A stretch of 64,000 bases of DNA from Ulota crispa (lineage: Eukaryota > Streptophyta > Bryopsida > Orthotrichales > Orthotrichaceae). The DNA lies in NCBI GenBank assembly GCA_963920765.1, contig OY987243.1, forward strand, positions 16,368,001 to 16,432,000. Reading direction: 5' to 3'. The position numbers were made by a program, and so were the translations under genes. Position 1 is the stretch's first letter. Every line of letters begins with the position of its first letter. Below, piece by piece: positions 34,629 through 46,368 of this stretch. Below the pieces are notes generated by a model, which was given only the letters and a program-made list of their open reading frames with translations, did no database searches and was not told where the DNA came from.

Positions 34629-35274
34629 CCCCTAAATGCCCAAGCGACCAGATTTGGGTCTTTACAAAACTTTGAAGATGAATAAAATCTTATCAAATCA
34701 TTCTTTTCAGTAATTTTTTTCAATATAAGTTTGTTTTGAAGTCTATTTTCAACATCAAAAATCTGATTTTGAAATGAAAGTTGATGATTTTTCTACTTAA
34801 GATTTTGTACAAGGGTGTCCACTGCAATCTTGAGTTTTCTAGTGTTGGAAGATCTTGAAAATGAGCCTCAAATACACTAGAGCGTGGAGAAAAATCCACA
34901 ATTGAAACCCATTTAAAAAAAATGTAGGAGTAAATTTTTAAAGCCGCAAATTGATCAGTGTTAGGCATGTAATGACCTTAAACCTCATATTTTTTTGGTG
35001 ACCAACTTTTTAGATTTGACATGTGAAATAGGGATTAGAAGACATTAAGTCACTATTGCAATTTTAACACCCTCATGTTCAAATGTTATAATCTTTCAAA
35101 CTATAAGTGATATTGTTGTGTTTTCTTTTTTCATGTAATCTCTAACATGTTTAGTTTAAATTTGTTTGGTTACAATTGAAAAAAACTTGATGGAATTTAT
35201 GAAAGGTTGAATGATTATTCAGTTTCATGGAAAGTCCAAGAAGTTCAGATAGGGCTTGGGCATTTAGAGGTTAA
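34625..35274 (+). mobile_element. TTAA-flanked MITE, 650-bp family (copy J)
   Basis: Ends TTAACCCCTAAATGCCCAAG and CTTGGGCATTTAGAGGTTAA. Sister copies are at 25178-25828 (inverted) and 58829-59479. Confidence 0.88.
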
Positions 35275-35463
35275 GGATTACATAACATTGTTAACCTTCA
35301 CTCGGGGGTCCCTTTTGCTCTCCAAAAATGAGGATCCCCTAGCCAATGTCATTCGTCAACTCTGTCCCAGGACCAATGAGCTTTGAGAAGTTATAATTAA
35401 AACCTCCCCCAGGTATATGGGGAGGCATATTCTTCCAGAGTTAGGGGGAAGAATCAAACTGGA

Positions 35464-35701
35464 TTAATCCCTGAGCGCCCGGTCGACATTATACTGTCAA
35501 TGGAGCCCATAATTTTATCTCACTTTTTTTCTTAATTTGTACGGTGAAAACAGCCATGACTGATCCCCTCCAGCAAAGAAGGTAGTCCTTTTTCAAATCC
35601 TGCAATTACTTTTTTTGAATGTAATTTGCCAAGCTATGATGGCCATTAAAGCTCCCATCTTTTCTTAAATCTTAAAATAACTCTGGGTTCTTAAGGGTTA
35701 A
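35464..35701. mobile_element. Probable TTAA-flanked MITE, 238 bp (copy S)
   Basis: The left end TTAATCCCTGAGCGCCCGG resembles the 248-bp family. The right end is weaker (CTGGGTTCTTAAGGGTTAA). Internal similarity to the D copies is not obvious. Confidence 0.5.
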
Positions 35702-37375
35702 CAATGTTATATTAACATCACCTTTAATTGGAAGAAAAATAAGAACAAAGGAGGACAACAGACCAATGTCTGTGAAGTACCAACATTTAGCTACATATTG
35801 CAAAAAAATTTAGAAGATTTCCAAATGAAATAAAATTGATTAAGACAAGGTTCTGAATGAAAAATTATGATTTTCGGAAATGGACCGGTTAGAAAAATTA
35901 AATGTTGGCTTTAGGGCCGGTTGCTTTTAGAGTATCTAGGATAATAATCGATTGAAATGCCACTTTTTAGGTACGCTATCGGATTGAGAGGCGCGCATTG
36001 GGAACACGTAAGGTGTCTTGTTGCGATTGTGCGTTGCTGACTAATTGTCTTTGGTTTTGATCTTCACTCTTCAAATCTTTAGTCTTCATGTGTTCAAATC
36101 TTCATATTTTAATAAAAACAATAAGGAAAATTATAAATAACAAGTCCTAGAAAGGCTGCGACCTATTTTCTAGTGCCACAGATGGGTTAAAGATCCAAAT
36201 GCTAAGTGTAATAGCAATTTGAAAAGCTCTTCTAACTTTCTAAAATCTCTCCAAATTTCAACTCAATCTAAGCTACTGTCCAAAAGTTATGCGGGTTCAA
36301 AATAGAGACACTTCTTCCTCCTTGCAAACTAAACACAACCTCTATAAACCTTTATAACTTTTGTTTCACACATCATCCATAAAAACGTGATATCAATTTG
36401 AAAAAATAATACTACTGGCTACAACTTCTAAAATTTTCAGTTCAAAATAAAATTTTGTCCAAAAGTTCTAATTAATCAAAGTGTGGGTCTCAATTTTTTA
36501 GAGAGCACCCAAACCTTCAACTCCTACACACTATAACTTCTTCAATAAAACTTTAAATGGAATGATTGAAGACAACACAAAAAGCTATGATAACAAACTA
36601 TCACTTCTAAAATTTTGAGAAGAAAATTTCATATTGTCCAAAGTTGTAGCTCTTTAAAGTTTTGGCCCTCTCATAAAAAACGAGCAGCCACCTCTAACCC
36701 TTCACACTTCCATATCTCCTCTAAGCTTCAAATCTTGAATTTAAGGACTTTTTAAAGAGCTAAGATTAAGATAAACATTTCCTTCAAATCTTGTTGCAAA
36801 ATGATATATAGATCATAAGCTATGGCTTGTCAAAGTTTCAACCTTTCTTTATAGTTTGGCTTTTTGACTCCAAAATTTAAACACTCATAACTTTTGCATT
36901 ACAACTCCAAATCAAACTTGCAAACTCATTTTGGAAAGGTAATCACACAAAGAACAATCTCCTCAAATTTTAATTCAAAATCATGTATACACAGGAAAAA
37001 TCTCACATCAAAATTTCGGGATTTCTCCCTTCTTCCCACCAATACTCATTTATTAACTTCCAATAACTAAGAAATCTCTTCTCCATAATTTTGACTCTAT
37101 CCAAAGTAGGGAAGTGGGGCATATCAGCTCATGCCCCTCTTTATTCTAACCCCAATATAGATGCCAAACTCTTTTTTCTTTCACACTTTTCTCATTTACT
37201 TTTAAATCCTTAGTATTTTTTTATATTCAAACAAAGGCAAAATATATGAGCCTTCCAAAATATCTAGATAAACATATAAAAATGATTGAATTACAAAATA
37301 AACACCAGCGTAAAGTAGCCACGTGCCCTTGCTGGCATATAATAGCGTCAAACGCTTGTTTTCAGTCGCCAAGTC
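35702..37375. other. AT-rich intergenic with degenerate repeats of about 180-190 bp
   Basis: A motif of the type CTTCTAAAATTTT..TTTTGTCCAAAAGTT recurs near 36234, 36424 and 36602, suggesting three old tandem units. No gene is supported. Confidence 0.4.
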
Positions 37376-37620
37376 GTAAACTTGATTGGCTGGAGAAGCG
37401 GTTGTCTCTGGCCGCCTACCGGTCCGGATTCGAACCCCATCGAACTCTTCAAGCAGTGATGGCGGCCCACGGCTTGACATTTAGGAAGGCAAGAAATTGG
37501 TACAATCAGCCCGCTATCTACCTCCCTGAGCTGTGCATGTGACAAGACGGCGCAGTGCACTGGAATCTATGGCCGCTGTGCTGTCACCAAACCGTGGTCC
37601 TCACCACGACCACCCATCTT
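37376..37620 (+). mobile_element. Possible tRNA-derived SINE
   Basis: TTGGCTGGAGAAGCGG (about 37387-37402) resembles a pol III A box. GGATTCGAACCCC (about 37430-37442) resembles a B box at roughly tRNA spacing. The T-arm pairing is poor and no complete tRNA folds, so a tRNA gene is unlikely. The GC-rich tail to about 37620 would be the SINE body. No target duplication or poly-A tail is seen. Confidence 0.3.
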
Positions 37621-38247
37621 GCCACAATTGTTGATTTATTAAAATCAATACAAATATAAATAAATAACAAGTATCTACATGATGGAGAGATCTCTATTAG
37701 GACAACGCAACCAACCAAAAATATACTTCTTAAGAAATTTTTCTTGTCATATACATAGTATTATAGTGTAAAAACTAAGAATCTTTCTTCCTTTATTGTG
37801 ACCCATAGGCACAGCTGGCTTGTAATGATGACCTTATTGACACTTATTTTGCACTTACTAAGTAGTTAAAATTTCCTCGCCAGTGAGTAGAGGCAATTCA
37901 TCGCGGTCAGATCATCTGAGCCACATATTGTTAGGATTGATGGACACGGTGAGAGACGCTATATTTCTGCTCTCAACCCTAGAGTCTTGGCACAGTCACT
38001 AATCTTCTTTCTATCGCTCCTCTTCTTGTTGTTGTATTTTTTTGCTCGCTCCCTTCTTATATGTGTCTAAGGCTAAATTGTTGAACATGTCTTGCAAGCT
38101 ATGCTGCACAATACTCCACTTGTACGTGTCCTCGTTTGATGCAACTTGATTGGAAATGTGTGGATCTTTGTATTTTCTAAAAGGTACATCTTTGGTTCTA
38201 GTTTGGTAGGGGCTTTGCTAGGTTCAACTCTTGCCATAGATACCAAA
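37621..38247. other. Intergenic, nothing recognised
   Basis: No supported gene or element boundary. Confidence 0.35.
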
Positions 38248-38832
38248 TACTCCCTTTGTCCCAATATAAAGCTCCAAATTAGGCATAGTTCTTATTCCAC
38301 TAAACAGCTCCATTTTGTTAATTTCAATTGTTGAAAAAGTGTTTGTCAATTCTAATGATCTCATGTGGGCAATTAAGTAATTCAACAGCATTACTCTCTT
38401 AACAAGCTCGGCCTTGCCCATATGAAGTATCATTGTTGCTACTAATCCTTAAATCATCAATAATGAGGAGCTAGCAACATGTACAAATATGGTACTTTTT
38501 GCATGGAATTTGGGTGCCCAAACAGCAATATCAAAGCTAGAGATTTTGCACACACTTGGTAGATGGTATATTGATTCTAGAATGTGTGTGTCATTAATAC
38601 AAAGACTAAAATAATGAGGAGGCGGCAGCCTTCACAAACTATGCACAAATATGGTACTTTTTGCATGGAATATGAGTGTCTAAATAGCAACATAAAAACT
38701 TGAGATTTTACAAATATTTGGTAGGTGGTATATTGATTCTAGAATGCATTTGTCACTAGCATAATGACTAAAAAGACGGTTAACCCCTCATGGAGAAGTT
38801 TTTTGGAGCTTTATAATGGGACAGAGGGAGTA
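38248..38832. mobile_element. Stowaway-type MITE (CTCCCTTTGTCCCAATATAAAG ends)
   Basis: The left end TA-CTCCCTTTGTCCCAATA is mirrored by TGGGACAGAGGGAG-TA. This is the classic plant Stowaway terminus (CTCCCTCCGT type), with TA target duplication. Inside are two tandem copies of a 162-bp unit. Confidence 0.85.
38481..38774. repeat. 162-bp tandem duplication inside the Stowaway element
   Basis: The phrase ACAAATATGGTACTTTTTGC at about 38482 recurs at about 38644. GGTATATTGATTCTAGAATG recurs with the same offset. Confidence 0.85.
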
Positions 38833-39765
38833 AAAAACTAGGGATTGAATCCTCACAAAAAAACAAAAAACCGGCCCAATTTCCAATTTTTAAGAAACTA
38901 GCCGAATAAAAATAGGAAAATGCGGCAAACTACCTGCTGAAATTTACAAATGCTGTATTTAACCAAAATTTATTTCACACTTTGGGCCAGCTGCCGGATA
39001 AAGGATAAAAGTGAGAAAAACTGAACCATCTTATGCAATCACGGAAATTGTCCGTTTAGAAAAAAAAGTTTCCCGGACTGTGCAACGGACCCCATCGGCG
39101 AGGCGCACAAGGCGGGAAGGAGAGGGAGACGACGAAGACTGTCGGGATTGAGGACCGGAAGTGGGAAGGTGTGGGAACGGGAGGTTCTCATCCAGGGTGT
39201 CAGCACCGACCACAGGGACGTTCGTCGAAGGGGTAGTGGCTGGGCGGTTGACTTTGGAGATGTCTAAGTTAAGGGTGGGGTGGCAAACTGGGCTGGAATT
39301 GATGGGAGCGGCGTGGCATGCAGCTCGTGTTGGAGAGGCTGGCGTGTGGCTTTTGCGATCGAATTGAAGATTCTTAATTTCAATGCCGAATGGGTCCTTT
39401 TTTCCAAGAGAGCGGGTGTCAGAGTCCAGCACTCCTGGTAAGTTACGCCTCCTTCATCACTTCATGCCCCAGGTCCAGCTCTGGCCAGTGTGCGAGGAGA
39501 TTTTGAGCTTTTTCTGCTAAAAGCATACATTTCTCATTTTCATCCGATTTTCTCAATGGATGCATTGGCTATTCTCCATATACCTACACTATAATTGGAA
39601 ATTTTCCAAAAACTTAGTCAGTTTTTAACCGATTTATTTAAATTTTAATTGGATTTTTGCACATTTCATTTGGCTGACTTTCTATTGTTCTTCGGCTCTC
39701 CCCGTTCATTGGCTCTGGCGCAGCGTTTTTTTATTTTATTTGTGGAGGTAGAGCGACTTGCACCC
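38833..39765. other. Intergenic with a GC-rich island
   Basis: 39060-39440 is strongly GC-rich, with a 133-codon minus-strand frame (39031-39432) rich in Ser, Pro and Arg. That composition is what a GC-rich stretch gives by chance, and no domain is seen. It could be a decayed first exon. Confidence 0.3.
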
Positions 39766-40095
39766 TAAGGTATGAGGCTCATGAATGGACCATTTAAGGG
39801 CTGAAACTGAATTCTAGGGAGGTGAAAACTTCTTGAACTATTTTTCAGTAAATTTTCCTTGAAAGACAAGAAGAATTGACATCTAACCCAAGTTGTTTCA
39901 TATTTTTTGGAACTTTGTGGAATTAGTTATAAAATTTTGAAGTGAAAAGGCCATAGGGCTCTATAACGGTTCACCTTCTCAATGTACACTGCTTGTACAT
40001 TTTTGAAACCTATAAAAAACAGCATGTACACATGAGATACATTTGAGAAGGTGGACCGATTATGAGCCTAAGCAGAATATGAGCCTCCTACCTTA
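39766..40095. mobile_element. TA-flanked MITE, AGGTAGGAGGCTC family
   Basis: Left end TA-AGGTATGAGGCTCATGAA; right end ATGAGCCTCCTACCT-TA. It matches 20357-20673 along its length. Confidence 0.8.
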
Positions 40096-40386
40096 GAATG
40101 CGTGGAGGTAAGGAAAAATTTGCTAAAATTGGAATGTACTAATGATATGTGCACATTCATCCAATTCTTTTACTATTATAAGCTACTTTCATCCAAAATC
40201 TGGCAAATCACGTGTGTGTGGAAGTAGGGATCTGGCGATTTCATCCACTTTTTCACCTTAATTCTTTAGAGTATCAGTCGCCACAAGAATTTTGAGGTAA
40301 GATTTTGGTGAAAATTTGCCAAGAAAAAAAACACTACTCTGGCGCTCCAAGTGTAACTTAGGCAATTCTGCAACGTCGCAACACTC

Positions 40387-41148
40387 TTAACCCCTAAGCA
40401 TCTTGCTAAGAAAATTTAGCATACCTCCTATATGGAACCCTCAATTTTTAGAAAGTTGAACAAGTATTCACACAATCCAAACCGGTCATTCTATACCCAA
40501 CTATAAATTAAATGTTTTAAGCCAATTTGATTTCAAATCCAACTAGATCTACAAAATCCCCACCGCTGGAAATCTCATGTTTGTTAATTTGGGTAGCAGC
40601 TCACAATATGGATTTTGGAGTGTGATGTGATTTTTTCCCAAAAAAAAATTGCCTAATGGTTGATCCCATGAGACTGTGTCTAGCTATACTTGATGGAAAA
40701 AAAACTCCTCAAATGGGAAAAAACTCCAAAACTTATGGTCATTCAAAGTAAGTGGACTTAGCTTGCTCATTAATTTAGAGCTACAAAAACCTTGCCCAAT
40801 CGAGAGAGAAAAAAGTGACACATCACCAACCTTCTCCCCTATACATGGGAGTGTGGGTTTTCAACCCATCCCATCCAAAATTCCTCCATCCACAATGCAA
40901 TGAACAATGCCTATATACACTCCCATTAATAGGTTTAATATTGAAAATAGTAAAGACAAATGTTTGGGTGCAAAACCTAGAGGCTTTAAGGAACAACAAG
41001 CCAATCCAAAAGTTTTGTTGAACTTTTAGCTCCATTTGGACTTGAGTGGCAGACCAAAACTTGAGCATGCAATGCTTTTTTTGTCTACTTTTACACCTCC
41101 AAGAACCCCATTTGGCCATATTGAGCTCTTTGGTCCTTTAGGGGTTAA
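40387..41148. mobile_element. TTAA-flanked MITE, 762 bp (copy K)
   Basis: Ends TTAACCCCTAAGCATC and TGGTCCTTTAGGGGTTAA. No close relative in the window; no coding frame. Confidence 0.78.
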
Positions 41149-41247
41149 CATGTGCAATATGGAGGTCTTTAATTGTATGCAAGGCCGGAGTCAAATTTTA
41201 GGGCATCATCAACCCGGAGATGGGTTCCAAACTAGGAACTGGCCGTC

Positions 41248-41634
41248 TAAAGTAGGAGCACTCCTCACCGTTAGTGTCCCCATCCCCGATACCTACTTGT
41301 GTAAGTCACGTCAATGATTGACAACTAAACAAATTTGGTTGTGCGTGACAAAGTGATGGTTTTGAGTGTCTCATCTCACTATTTAAGAATTCTTGAAGTT
41401 AGTATTATGAGCGTATGAGCACACTAAAAACATCTCATACACACAACTATATATCTTCAATGATTTAGGACTTTGAAAAATCTTTATGAACAAATGCTTG
41501 CAATTGGAACTTTCAGATTGATGCCAATCTTTTTTATTTCCTCTTCCTAACTTAACAATATTTTTTTCAAACTTCATTCATTGATTTTTCTACCCCAATC
41601 CCTTAGTTTCATGCTTGTAGGTACTCCTACCTTA
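41248..41634. mobile_element. TA-flanked MITE N2 (uninterrupted sister of N1)
   Basis: Left end TA-AAGTAGGAGCACTCC; right end GGTACTCCTACCT-TA. At 41383-41386 it has a single TTAA in CTCACTATTTAAG, exactly where N1 carries the 910-bp element F. Confidence 0.78.
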
Positions 41635-43192
41635 TACGCCGCTCCATGTCCAAAAAAAATCCAATTCCATTCACTGGCCAAATCCTTCGACTCCGGTCAC
41701 AAATTCAGGCATAAGAAAAAGTCACATGTGACCTCTTACAAGTTGTTTGCAAAGAAGCTGCAAGTTACTGCAAGCAACGTGACATTCAAGCACACGTTAC
41801 AAGTAAAAATCAAAGGCATTGAAAAATAAAGAAATTTGTAATGAGAGAACGTTGTTTTGAAAGGGCCCTTGTCTCAATTATACGTTATCATGGTTGCATT
41901 GGAGCCCTAAAAATACCTTATACTCCCACTGAATTAACCCACCAACAAATCAAAATGAAGTTACACTTCCATCTTGGGTTGATGATGCTCTTATAGCATC
42001 TCCAATAAGACCTGCTACATGCCTCGTGATAGTAGAGGTTTATCCCACTTCCTTTCCAAAGGACCCAATCACCAGTGCCCGAAGGGGAGGGGGGAAGTTT
42101 GAACTTCCTCAGTGGAAATCCTACATATTTCATTTTCAGTTGCTTTTTTTACACCATTCAACTAGCTTGATGTGACATTATGCTACAATCAAAGATATTA
42201 TGACAAGTGTGCAAGATGTTGTAGTATGCTATTGTAAACATTGCCAAATTAAAATAATCTGAAATCATTTTTGAATGTAGTACACTCATGACTCACATGA
42301 CTACGATTTGTTTTTCAATCTTCACTTCAAGGTTCTTTTGCACTAACCAATGAGGGAGTCAAGCAAGGCCATTTTGGCTATAAAAAAACAATCATTCATC
42401 TACAAGTTTAACACGAACTTGCTGAGGTCATAGACCAATGATTGAAGTGCAGTTGCCCCTATGTCCTCCATTTAATCTCACAAATTCCACTTCAACTTCA
42501 TATCCCAACCTTGTTGAATTGTAAAGGGACAAGCACAAATATAAAAAGTGCTTAAATACCCAATGCAACGAGATTTGTTGATGCTTGACTTCCAGGTTGG
42601 GATTCCATTTTGCTAAACCCAACTCTTGAAGCAAGTTCTCACTTTCACGGCGCCCAAATTTTCAATAAATGTTGCCATGAAAACACCTCTAAGTGATCCA
42701 AGACTTGGGTCATAGTGGGAAGCTAGAAACCCTCGTTTTCATGTGAAGCTATAAGTCCCAATTTTTAATTTTGCAATCAATCACATCATGAGAATTCAGT
42801 GGGCCCGGGACCAAGTACAACTTCCCTGAAGTGCAAAGGGCAACAAAGCAGCAAACCTATGTGACTAGGGCATGTGATGCTGCTGAACCCAAGTTTTCTC
42901 AATTATTTTGGAACCGTGTGACTGGAGCTTTCTGCATATTTATTTGGTGCAGAGGCCCATATTCATGACATTTCAGGGCTTGGGCCTTGGGATAAGTTAC
43001 TGCCCCCACGTGTTTGTGCCTTGTGGGGCTAGGGTGGAAACTGGAAACGCTCAGCATTTCTCATTTCACAGAAAATGTAAAAATAAAAAACTCATCAACA
43101 CGAGATTGACTTTGAAATCTTGGAATTTGTTTTTGGATTGTAAGAACCCCTCTCTAAGTTTAGTCCAGAAACTCTAAGGAAGACAAATCTAA
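41635..43192. other. Intergenic with repeat fragments
   Basis: 41855-41910 resembles the right end of the GGGCTCCAATGC family at 22434-22764 (GGTTGCATTGGAGCCC). AGCATCTCCAATAAGACC near 41996 is another such end. No gene is supported. Confidence 0.4.
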
Positions 43193-44123
43193 TTAACCCC
43201 TAAATGCCCAACGCACCAGATTCTGGTGTGCAAAAAATTTCAGGAAACTTTGAAACCCTGTTGAAGTTATAGATTTTATTGTTTTGAGGTTTTTTTTGTG
43301 GAGAAGTTGCGCGTTGAAGTTAGTTTTACCGTTCAAATTCAACTTCCTTCATATCTTATTTCATTTGTTTTTGGTGGAAGGTTATCTACAAGTATACATT
43401 TTCAATTGTGAATAGTGTCGTGAATAGTGTCATGAATAGTGTTGTGAATAGTGTAACAGAGCCTATGAGAAGTTGCCACATTGAAAAAACAAGCATCAAG
43501 TTGAGCAAAAGGTGAAGATTTCTCTTGGGCACTCCCTCGGGCTATAAGGGCCTTTTTATTGAAATTTTGACATCTAACAAAGTTTATAAGTGCTTTTGGA
43601 CTAATTTCACTTGGAATGTCTTTGTTATAGAAATTAGGATCCTTTCACCGTTGAATTTTCATTCATTCATAATGATTTTTGGTCAATAATTGAAGTTGAA
43701 AATTTCTTTGTATGAGACAGTTGTGTTTTGACAGTTGCATTGCAGGCTCATTTGTGAAATTGTGGTCATGGATTTGGAAGAGGGGCCATTGGTTTTGAGG
43801 TAACAACAATAAACACTAAAGCATCCTAAGTGGTTGTCTCCCAATTTTGTGTTTAAGAGTTGCCAATTTGCATTAGAAGTTTTGGGCAGCTAAAAAAAAA
43901 GCAAAAAATTCCATACTCATCATCATTCAATCACAAATATCTTAAAGTCCGCGCGGCCATTTGGGATTCTTTTTGGGTAGTGCCATTTAGAAACCTCAAA
44001 GTTCAAGATTCAACGGTTACAATTTCTTTTTTATGTTTAATGATGATCTTATAAGGACAATTCAAAAACTTCAAAACTGCCTACTGAAAACGAGAAAAAC
44101 ACCCTTGGGCATTTAGGGGTTAA
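43193..44123. mobile_element. TTAA-flanked MITE, 931 bp (copy L)
   Basis: Ends TTAACCCCTAAATGCCCAAC and TTGGGCATTTAGGGGTTAA share at least 18 bp. It contains a 12-bp tandem repeat. The interior is unlike the other 930-bp family. Confidence 0.85.
43408..43455. repeat. 12-bp tandem repeat, 4 units
   Basis: The unit GTGAATAGTGTC is repeated four times with single-base changes, inside element L. Confidence 0.9.
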
Positions 44124-44125
44124 GG

Positions 44126-44274
44126 ACATTCTTCCATGTGAGGGGTGGCTGGTGAAGCTCACCGATAATCAGTTGGATGGGATTTTAGAAAAACCTCGAC
44201 ATGCATTTGACCAATTATTGTTGGTCTATAGTGAGCTTCAATGGTCACCCCTCTCACATGGAAGGATATCCTAA
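44126..44274. repeat. Inverted repeat / small hairpin
   Basis: CTTCCATGTGAGGGGTG on the left faces CACCCCTCTCACATGGAAG on the right, with TGAAGCTCAC/GTGAGCTTCA inside. It is probably a fold-back element. The remainder to 44547 is featureless. Confidence 0.7.
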
Positions 44275-44547
44275 GGGGCAATTCATACCATGTCACGCAG
44301 CTCATTGACATCTCCAATGATTTTATTGGTGCAAAGCTAAAAGTTGAGACTTGGCACTGCACAATAACATACTAGTTTATTTTATTTTGCTTACATGCCA
44401 ATATTTTTTGGAAATTTTGACACCAAGTAAGGTAGGAGTTCACTCAAAGTTGGAATCAACCATTTGCTAAACCCAACTTTCAGCCCAAGTTCCACGGATG
44501 TTTTTGCGTAGAATGTTCATGGGTTTTTTTAATACTCCTTTTCACCC

Positions 44548-46368
44548 TTAACCTCTAAAGGACCAAAGAGCCCACTTTGGACTTTATGAGAACTTGAGTA
44601 GGCTCTATTGACTTCATAATTTGGAAATTTTTCATAAAAATTTTAGGATGGATGCTAGTCATCATAATCTACATGTGAAGCTTTATTTCATGTCATTCCA
44701 ATCAGCAATGCAAAAGTTATAAGGTTTTTTCAATTTCAATGTCAAACCGGGCAGCAAAAAAAATCTAATTTTTTAAATGTTTTATTTATAGAATTGTATA
44801 GATTGATACCTACTCAAAAAAACTTGAATCACTCAATTCCAAATAATGAGGTGAGAGTTAAAAGGAGTTTTATTTTGTGGACAATGAAGGTAAGAAGAGG
44901 GTAGAAAAAACATATAAAGTTATCTTTTACTCTCAATTTTCAAAATTTTCAAATGAAAATTAAAGTTACTAATTGTATGTTAGAGCATTCTCACCATTGG
45001 GATTAACAATTTTCAAATTCTCCCAAAACTTATTAGCATATTAGTTATATCTTTCATTCAACAAAACCTTTCATTTTACAATTTTTGTAAAAATGAATCC
45101 AAACTTTTTTTGGTTAATTTTTTATATATATGCTTTCAATGCATTTTCCAACACATTGCAAAAATTGCACAAGATATACAACATATATGTTTTTCTCTAA
45201 AAAGTTTGAAAAATAAAACTTCACCTTCTAAAAGGACTAGAAAAGCCTACATTTTGAAGTTCAGGCACATTGATCTTGCAAATGGTGGGGATGCTCATTC
45301 TGAAATTTTGGGACAATGTACTTGTGCAAGTCAACCAAAGGATCCTACTGTTGGATTTGTTAACCCCTAAAGGACCATTGTCCCTACGAGGGACAAATGG
45401 GATTTTGGGCAGGTACCTATGGCCTCAATTTTTGTCTTAAATTTTTGAAACTCTTTTTGAAGATAGAAAAACACATTAGCTTTTGGGGAATATAATTTTT
45501 ATTCCAATTCATGCCAGGGAGCAAATGTTATGCCCAAATAAGCACAAATTTGGGGACTAGGGGCAGCAAAAACATTCTTATAAAAACTTGAATTTTTTTT
45601 TCTTATAGATTATATCTTTGTCTACATTTGAAGCTTTGATTCATTCCATTTGGACTAGTTATGAGAAAGTTATGGACAATCTTGTTTGTCGGGCAACTCA
45701 AGCATCTTCTTGAAAAAATAACTTATAAACTTCATTTTTGAATGTAGGTTTAACATTTTTTCAAAAAAAATCGCTAGAGAGGGTGAAGTTTGCTTTCTAG
45801 AACAATCTCACCATTGAGACTATTGCGTTTCAATTCCAATGCAGGGTTATTAGCAATTTAAGTTTTTGTTCAATCTCATATCTCTTCTACCTAATGTTTT
45901 TTTAAAGAATGAAAATGAATAATTTTTTGTTTTAAATTTTTTCCCAAGATTCTCAACTCAAATTTTCACCATGCAAAAATAGAATTCCAAACTCTGTGGT
46001 GCAAAAATTTTAAGGTAAAAATGTTCAAAGTTAAAAAATCTAGTCAAGCAAGGTGCAAAAAAAGTCCTTTTTATACTTTAAATGCATATATCTTCCAATC
46101 TATGTAGTCAAAGTTCTTGAGTTTTGTATGACACATTTGTATAGTAGTCTAGCACAAGATCCTATGGTCAGATATGCAAAATGCCCAATTTCAAACTTTT
46201 TTACTCTTTGCCATAGAAGTGGTAGTTTTGAGTGTCTTTTGACAAAATAAAGGCCATGGTCCTTTAGGGGTTAAAAAGTAAGTTTCAATGAAGATTTGAC
46301 CTTGCTTTGGGGACTAGTATTTTGAAGGGGTTTTGGGCCTCTAAACACAAAAGAAATTTAGGGGTTAA
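44548..46368 (-). mobile_element. TTAA-flanked MITE, family 2 (copy G), interrupted
   Basis: Ends TTAACCTCTAAAGGACC and GAAATTTAGGGGTTAA. With the insert 45360-46270 removed the host is 910 bp, exactly the length of copy F (31271-32180), of which it is the reverse complement. Confidence 0.9.
45360..46274 (+). mobile_element. TTAA-flanked MITE, family 1 (copy E4), nested in G
   Basis: Ends TTAACCCCTAAAGGACC and GGTCCTTTAGGGGTTAA; 915 bp. It sits in GGATTTG-TTAA-AAAGTAAG, for which copy F has a single TTAA. It retains the one-sided hairpin TTGTCCC-TACGA-GGGACAA near the left end. Confidence 0.92.

Noticed and set aside
37425..37445. tRNA gene from the GGATTCGAACCCC motif
   Set aside because: T-arm and acceptor stems do not pair and no anticodon arm fits; reported only as a SINE candidate.
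38779..38786. TTAACCCC at 38779 as the start of another TTAA element
   Set aside because: It lies inside the Stowaway element and no matching right end follows.
39031..39432. 133-codon minus-strand frame rich in Ser and Pro
   Set aside because: It lies in a GC-rich island, where long frames arise by chance; composition is low-complexity and no family is seen.
43193..44123. Membership of element L in the 934-bp family 1 because of similar length
   Set aside because: Only the terminal repeat is shared; the interior does not match copies A, E, E2 or E4.
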